Shown piece after piece: positions 7,154 through 9,059 of a stretch of 9,059 nucleotides of DNA. How positions within the stretch are numbered: the first letter of the stretch is position 1; each line of letters opens with the position of its first letter. A program made the position numbers and the translations under genes. The notes beneath the pieces are model-generated. The model worked only from the letters and a program-made list of their open reading frames with translations. It was not told the DNA's origin and did not search any database. Source of the stretch: Deinococcus sp. (lineage in GTDB: Bacteria > Deinococcota > Deinococci > Deinococcales > Deinococcaceae); the NCBI GenBank assembly GCA_018260275.1, contig JAGLBK010000103.1:1-9059 (forward strand), in the 5' to 3' direction.

Positions 7154-7630
7154 TCAATCGGCAGGGGTCTGCCCCATCATCCGCCCCTTTGCGCCCATGC
7201 GGTAGCCCGACGCGGGCATCAGCCGACCTGCCTTGCCCAGGCCCGAGCGCGGCATGTCCACGTAAATGTTCTCGTAGTGGCCCGGTTTCACCAGATAGGT
7301 CTCGTGCCAGATGCCCACTGCTCCGGCGGCTTTTCTGGCCCGGCGATTAAAGGCCCGCCACGCCGGAAGGTGGGTCTGTTCCCGGCTGGCGGCGTAGGCG
7401 TTCAGCTGCTCCACGCTGCGCCAGTACTGCACCAGGGTCAGCCCGTGAAACTGTGAGGCCAGCACGCCCAGCTCGGGATGACGGCTCAGTTCCGAGACCA
7501 TGCGCGGCATCGCCAGGAATACCGGCAGCCACGCGCTGATTTGGAGCGGTCTGTTGACCCGCATCCCGATCATAAAGATCACGAATTCGCCGTCCAGCTC
7601 GGCCGTCAGGCGATTATTCGGAAGACTCAT
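7154..7630 (-). CDS. DUF4188 family protein
   Basis: 158 residues, start ATG at 7630. Recognised by FVIFMIGMRVNRPLQISAWLPVFLAMPRMVSEL near the N-terminus, LTLVQYWRSVEQLNAYA in the middle, and HLPAWRAFNRRARKAAGAVGIWHETYLV followed by a conserved YENIYVDMPRSGL. DUF4188 proteins are small, soluble and probably of the dimeric alpha/beta-barrel (monooxygenase-like) fold; some are annotated as monooxygenase-like, but no reaction is established here. The start codon overlaps the stop of the upstream SnoaL-like gene by 4 nt (ATGA), so the two are probably translationally coupled. The C-terminal tail is basic and Met/Gly-rich (RMGAKGRMMGQ). The gene converges on the VWA gene with only 51 bp between stop codons and no clear terminator there. 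Confidence 0.85.
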   Translation of the reverse strand: MSLPNNRLTAELDGEFVIFMIGMRVNRPLQISAWLPVFLAMPRMVSELSRHPELGVLASQFHGLTLVQYWRSVEQLNAYAASREQTHLPAWRAFNRRARKAAGAVGIWHETYLVKPGHYENIYVDMPRSGLGKAGRLMPASGYRMGAKGRMMGQTPAD

Positions 7631-8097
7631 GCCCGTCCGCCTGCCGGGTCGGTGATCGGCGCGGCGTGCGCCTCCTGCGTCCCCACCGCAAAATTCCGCT
7701 CCAGGGTGCGTTCCAGGGCGCTGGTGTCGGTGTAGATCACCACACGGGTCACTTTGCCCCAGCGAATCTCGATCAGGTTCACACCCTCGGCACTGGTCAC
7801 CACGCCGTCATTGCCGCTGTTCGTCTCGCGCCATTCCACCGTTGCCAGCGTGTTCCAGGGTGGCCCCTGGACCTGAATGTGCCGGATTCTGAAGTTGAGA
7901 TCGGACAGCATCCGCAGCAGCCGCTCGTACCACGCCCGGATGCTCTCGGGGGTACGCCGCGTGCCGCTCAGTGCGTGATTCCCGGTGAAATAGTGCTCGG
8001 CACCGGGGGAGAATTTGCCCGTCACCGCCTTGATCTCGCCACGGTTCAGGCCCGCGAAGGCGTCCAGCAGGATTCCAGTCACGATTCGGTGGTACAT
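7627..8097 (-). CDS. SnoaL-like / NTF2-like superfamily protein
   Basis: 156 residues, start ATG at 8097, preceded by a strong ribosome site. The pattern fits the cone-shaped NTF2/SnoaL fold of polyketide cyclases and related small enzymes or binding proteins: an N-terminal helix, HYFTGNHALSGTRRTPESIRAWYERLLRMLSDL, then a beta sheet with WNTLATVEWRE and GVNLIEIRWGKVTRVVIYTDT. Substrate cannot be told from sequence. It is the first gene of a minus-strand pair with the DUF4188 gene and is divergent from a PadR regulator. Together these suggest a small inducible module acting on a small molecule, by inference. Confidence 0.8.
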   Translation of the reverse strand: MYHRIVTGILLDAFAGLNRGEIKAVTGKFSPGAEHYFTGNHALSGTRRTPESIRAWYERLLRMLSDLNFRIRHIQVQGPPWNTLATVEWRETNSGNDGVVTSAEGVNLIEIRWGKVTRVVIYTDTSALERTLERNFAVGTQEAHAAPITDPAGGRA

Positions 8098-8102
8098 GCG
8101 GT

Positions 8103-8108
8103 CTCCTT
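8103..8108 (-). promoter_or_regulatory. Strong ribosome binding site AAGGAG of the SnoaL-like gene
   Basis: On the minus strand AAGGAG lies 5 nt before the ATG at 8097. This is the only gene in the window with a textbook Shine-Dalgarno sequence, so its mRNA has a leader. A TAGACT -10 candidate lies upstream at 8128-8133 (minus strand), without a good -35 box. Confidence 0.8.
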
Positions 8109-8116
8109 ATGAAGGT

Positions 8117-8148
8117 CCAGATTGAACAGTCTATTTTGGACGATCTGG
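8117..8148. promoter_or_regulatory. Candidate PadR operator in the divergent promoter region
   Basis: CCAGAT (8117-8122) and ATCTGG (8143-8148) form a 6-bp inverted repeat around the -35 region of the PadR promoter and the candidate -10 of the divergent pair. The place suits an autoregulating PadR protein, but the arms are short and the motif differs from the ATGT-N8-ACAT type described for some PadR proteins. Confidence 0.3.
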
Positions 8149-8162
8149 CAAAAGCGTACACT
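8136..8162 (+). promoter_or_regulatory. Promoter of the PadR-family gene (leaderless)
   Basis: TTGGAC (8136-8141) and TACACT (8157-8162) with a 15-bp spacer. Transcription would start about 7 nt later, at the GTG at 8169, which I take as the start codon. Spacing is on the short side. Confidence 0.5.
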
Positions 8163-8168
8163 AGTGGG

Positions 8169-8708
8169 GTGTCTGGAGCAACCCTCGGCCCCTCGGCGTT
8201 TATCGTGCTCGGTCTGCTGGAACAGCGCGGGGCGGGCACTTCTTATGACCTCAAGCGCTGGGCCGACGAATCGGTGGGCTATTTCTGGACCTTTCCGCGT
8301 TCGCAGTTGTACGCCGAGCCGCAACGCCTGGTGTCGCTGGGCTTACTCACCGAGCAGCAGGAGCCATCGGGCCGCCGCCGCCGCCTCTTTCAGGTGACTG
8401 GCGCGGGGCGGGCGGCGCTTCAGAACTGGCTACAGGCTCCTGCCGGAGTGCCCGAACTGCGCGATCTGGGATTGCTCAAACTGTTTTTTATCGCGGGCGA
8501 CGATCACCAGACATTACAGGAACTCGCCGCCGAGCAATTGCACCTGCACCAGGCCCGGCTGGCCGAGTACCAGCGCGTGCAGGCGACCTATCAGGACGAT
8601 CCCGAGGCCGAGGCCGCCTTGCAGACCTTACACATGGGCTTTCTGTACGAGCGCGCCAACATCGCCTTCTGGCAAGAAGTGCAGCGGGCGGCACTGATGG
8701 ACGGCTGA
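8169..8708 (+). CDS. PadR-family transcriptional regulator
   Basis: 179 residues from GTG 8169. PadR proteins are dimeric winged-helix regulators, mostly repressors released by small ligands. Residues 1-80 are the winged helix (TLGPSAFIVLGLLEQRGAGTSYDLKRW, then FPRSQLYAEPQRLVSLGLL for the recognition-helix region and the wing QEPSGRRRRLFQVTGAGRAAL). Residues about 96-175 are the helical dimerisation domain of the longer PadR type (Vir_AT-like). An in-frame ATG at 8109 would add 20 residues before the normal PadR start. The GTG is preferred because it gives the family's N-terminus and has a -10 hexamer 6 nt upstream, whereas 8109 has no ribosome site and overlaps the divergent gene's Shine-Dalgarno. 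It probably controls itself and the divergent SnoaL/DUF4188 pair. Confidence 0.9.
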   Translation: MSGATLGPSAFIVLGLLEQRGAGTSYDLKRWADESVGYFWTFPRSQLYAEPQRLVSLGLLTEQQEPSGRRRRLFQVTGAGRAALQNWLQAPAGVPELRDLGLLKLFFIAGDDHQTLQELAAEQLHLHQARLAEYQRVQATYQDDPEAEAALQTLHMGFLYERANIAFWQEVQRAALMDG

Positions 8709-8719
8709 CGCGGCGACAC

Positions 8720-8725
8720 TAAACT
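8720..8725 (+). promoter_or_regulatory. -10 element TAAACT, leaderless start of the small gene
   Basis: TAAACT ends 5 nt before the ATG at 8731. A -35-like ATGGAC lies at 8697-8702, 17 bp upstream, inside the end of the PadR gene. No ribosome site is present. Confidence 0.55.
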
Positions 8726-8730
8726 GACTT

Positions 8731-9012
8731 ATGGTACAGCTCAGCTCCGTTTTGACCTTACTGGCAGTCGGTGCCCTGAACACCGCCACGCCAGCCGCCC
8801 CCGCAGCCAAGCCCACGGTCAGACCCGCCCCCGCTCCTGCTGTGGCCGGGAAGTACAGCGCCGTGGACATCACCATCAAAGCCGATCAGGCGGCGGGGCA
8901 ACTGAGTGTGTCGCCGTCGGCTTCCCCGCTGCTGGGCGCGAAGAATCCGCCTGTGCGGAGTGGCGTCGCCTACGTCGGGGCCAGCTACAGCCAGGGTTCG
9001 TATAACTCATGA
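8731..9012 (+). CDS. Small Ala/Pro-rich protein of unknown function, possibly exported
   Basis: 93 residues, not recognised. The N-terminus has a hydrophobic stretch (VLTLLAVGAL, residues 7-16) followed by small residues (NTATPAAPAA), like a signal peptide. It lacks the usual positive charge before the hydrophobic part, so export is uncertain. Residues 18-40 are Pro/Ala-rich; 40-93 contain an amphipathic stretch (KYSAVDITIKADQAAGQLSVS) and a Gly/Ser/Tyr-rich end (VAYVGASYSQGSYNS). It has no Cys. Support for being real: its own -10 element, good third-position G/C, and a strong terminator 25 nt after its stop. It starts 22 nt after the PadR gene, so it may also be read from the PadR transcript. 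Confidence 0.65.
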   Translation: MVQLSSVLTLLAVGALNTATPAAPAAKPTVRPAPAPAVAGKYSAVDITIKADQAAGQLSVSPSASPLLGAKNPPVRSGVAYVGASYSQGSYNS

Positions 9013-9037
9013 GTTGCATTGAGTGAATAGTCCTAAT

Positions 9038-9059
9038 AAGCACGTCTGGGACGTGCTTT
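9038..9059 (+). terminator. Intrinsic terminator at the window end
   Basis: A perfect 9-bp stem, AAGCACGTC (9038-9046) and GACGTGCTT (9050-9058), around a TGG loop. The U-tract is cut off by the window edge after TTT. It ends the small-gene transcript and could also act for a convergent gene beyond the edge. Confidence 0.85.

Noticed and set aside
8109..8168. Upstream ATG for the PadR gene
   Set aside because: It adds residues not seen in the family N-terminus, has no ribosome site, and would place the TTGGAC/TACACT promoter inside the coding region.

Overview
The window looks like a chromosomal segment from a Deinococcus-type bacterium. It is GC-rich with strong G/C preference at third codon positions. 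Five genes have a TANNNT -10 hexamer only 5-9 nt before the start codon and no Shine-Dalgarno sequence, which is the leaderless-mRNA pattern common in Deinococcus. One promoter also overlaps a sequence close to the Deinococcus radiation/desiccation response motif (RDRM). The genus call is inference from these signals and protein character, not from a marker gene.

Left part (1-2869): the 3' part of a ribonuclease R-type exoribonuclease gene (end of the RNB domain, an S1 domain, and a tail of about 290 low-complexity residues) closes with a clear intrinsic terminator. About 10 nt later a promoter starts a membrane protein gene of the DUF1345 family, which is broken near its 3' end by one extra T.

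Middle (2934-5840): a probable two-gene operon. It encodes a membrane protein with a degenerate, apparently dead kinase-like domain, one membrane segment, three PASTA repeats, a Pro/Ala/Thr linker and a small C-terminal beta domain. This is followed 15 nt later by a NifS/IscS-type cysteine desulfurase with all key residues.

Next (5855-7102): a single gene for a CoxE/YehP-like von Willebrand A (VWA) protein with an intact MIDAS metal site. Its promoter carries an RDRM-like operator, which suggests control by DNA damage. The MoxR ATPase and SWIM-protein partners usual for this family are not in the window.

Right part (7154-9059): a minus-strand pair (SnoaL/NTF2-like protein, then DUF4188 protein, overlapping by 4 nt) faces a divergent PadR-family regulator across a 71-bp shared promoter region, which suggests the regulator controls itself and the pair. 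After it comes a 93-residue possible exported protein of unknown function with its own promoter and a strong terminator at the window end.

No RNA genes, insertion sequences, CRISPR arrays or phage genes were seen. Most of the window is ordinary chromosome. The most notable points are the RDRM-like operator on an unpartnered VWA gene and the pseudokinase-PASTA protein.
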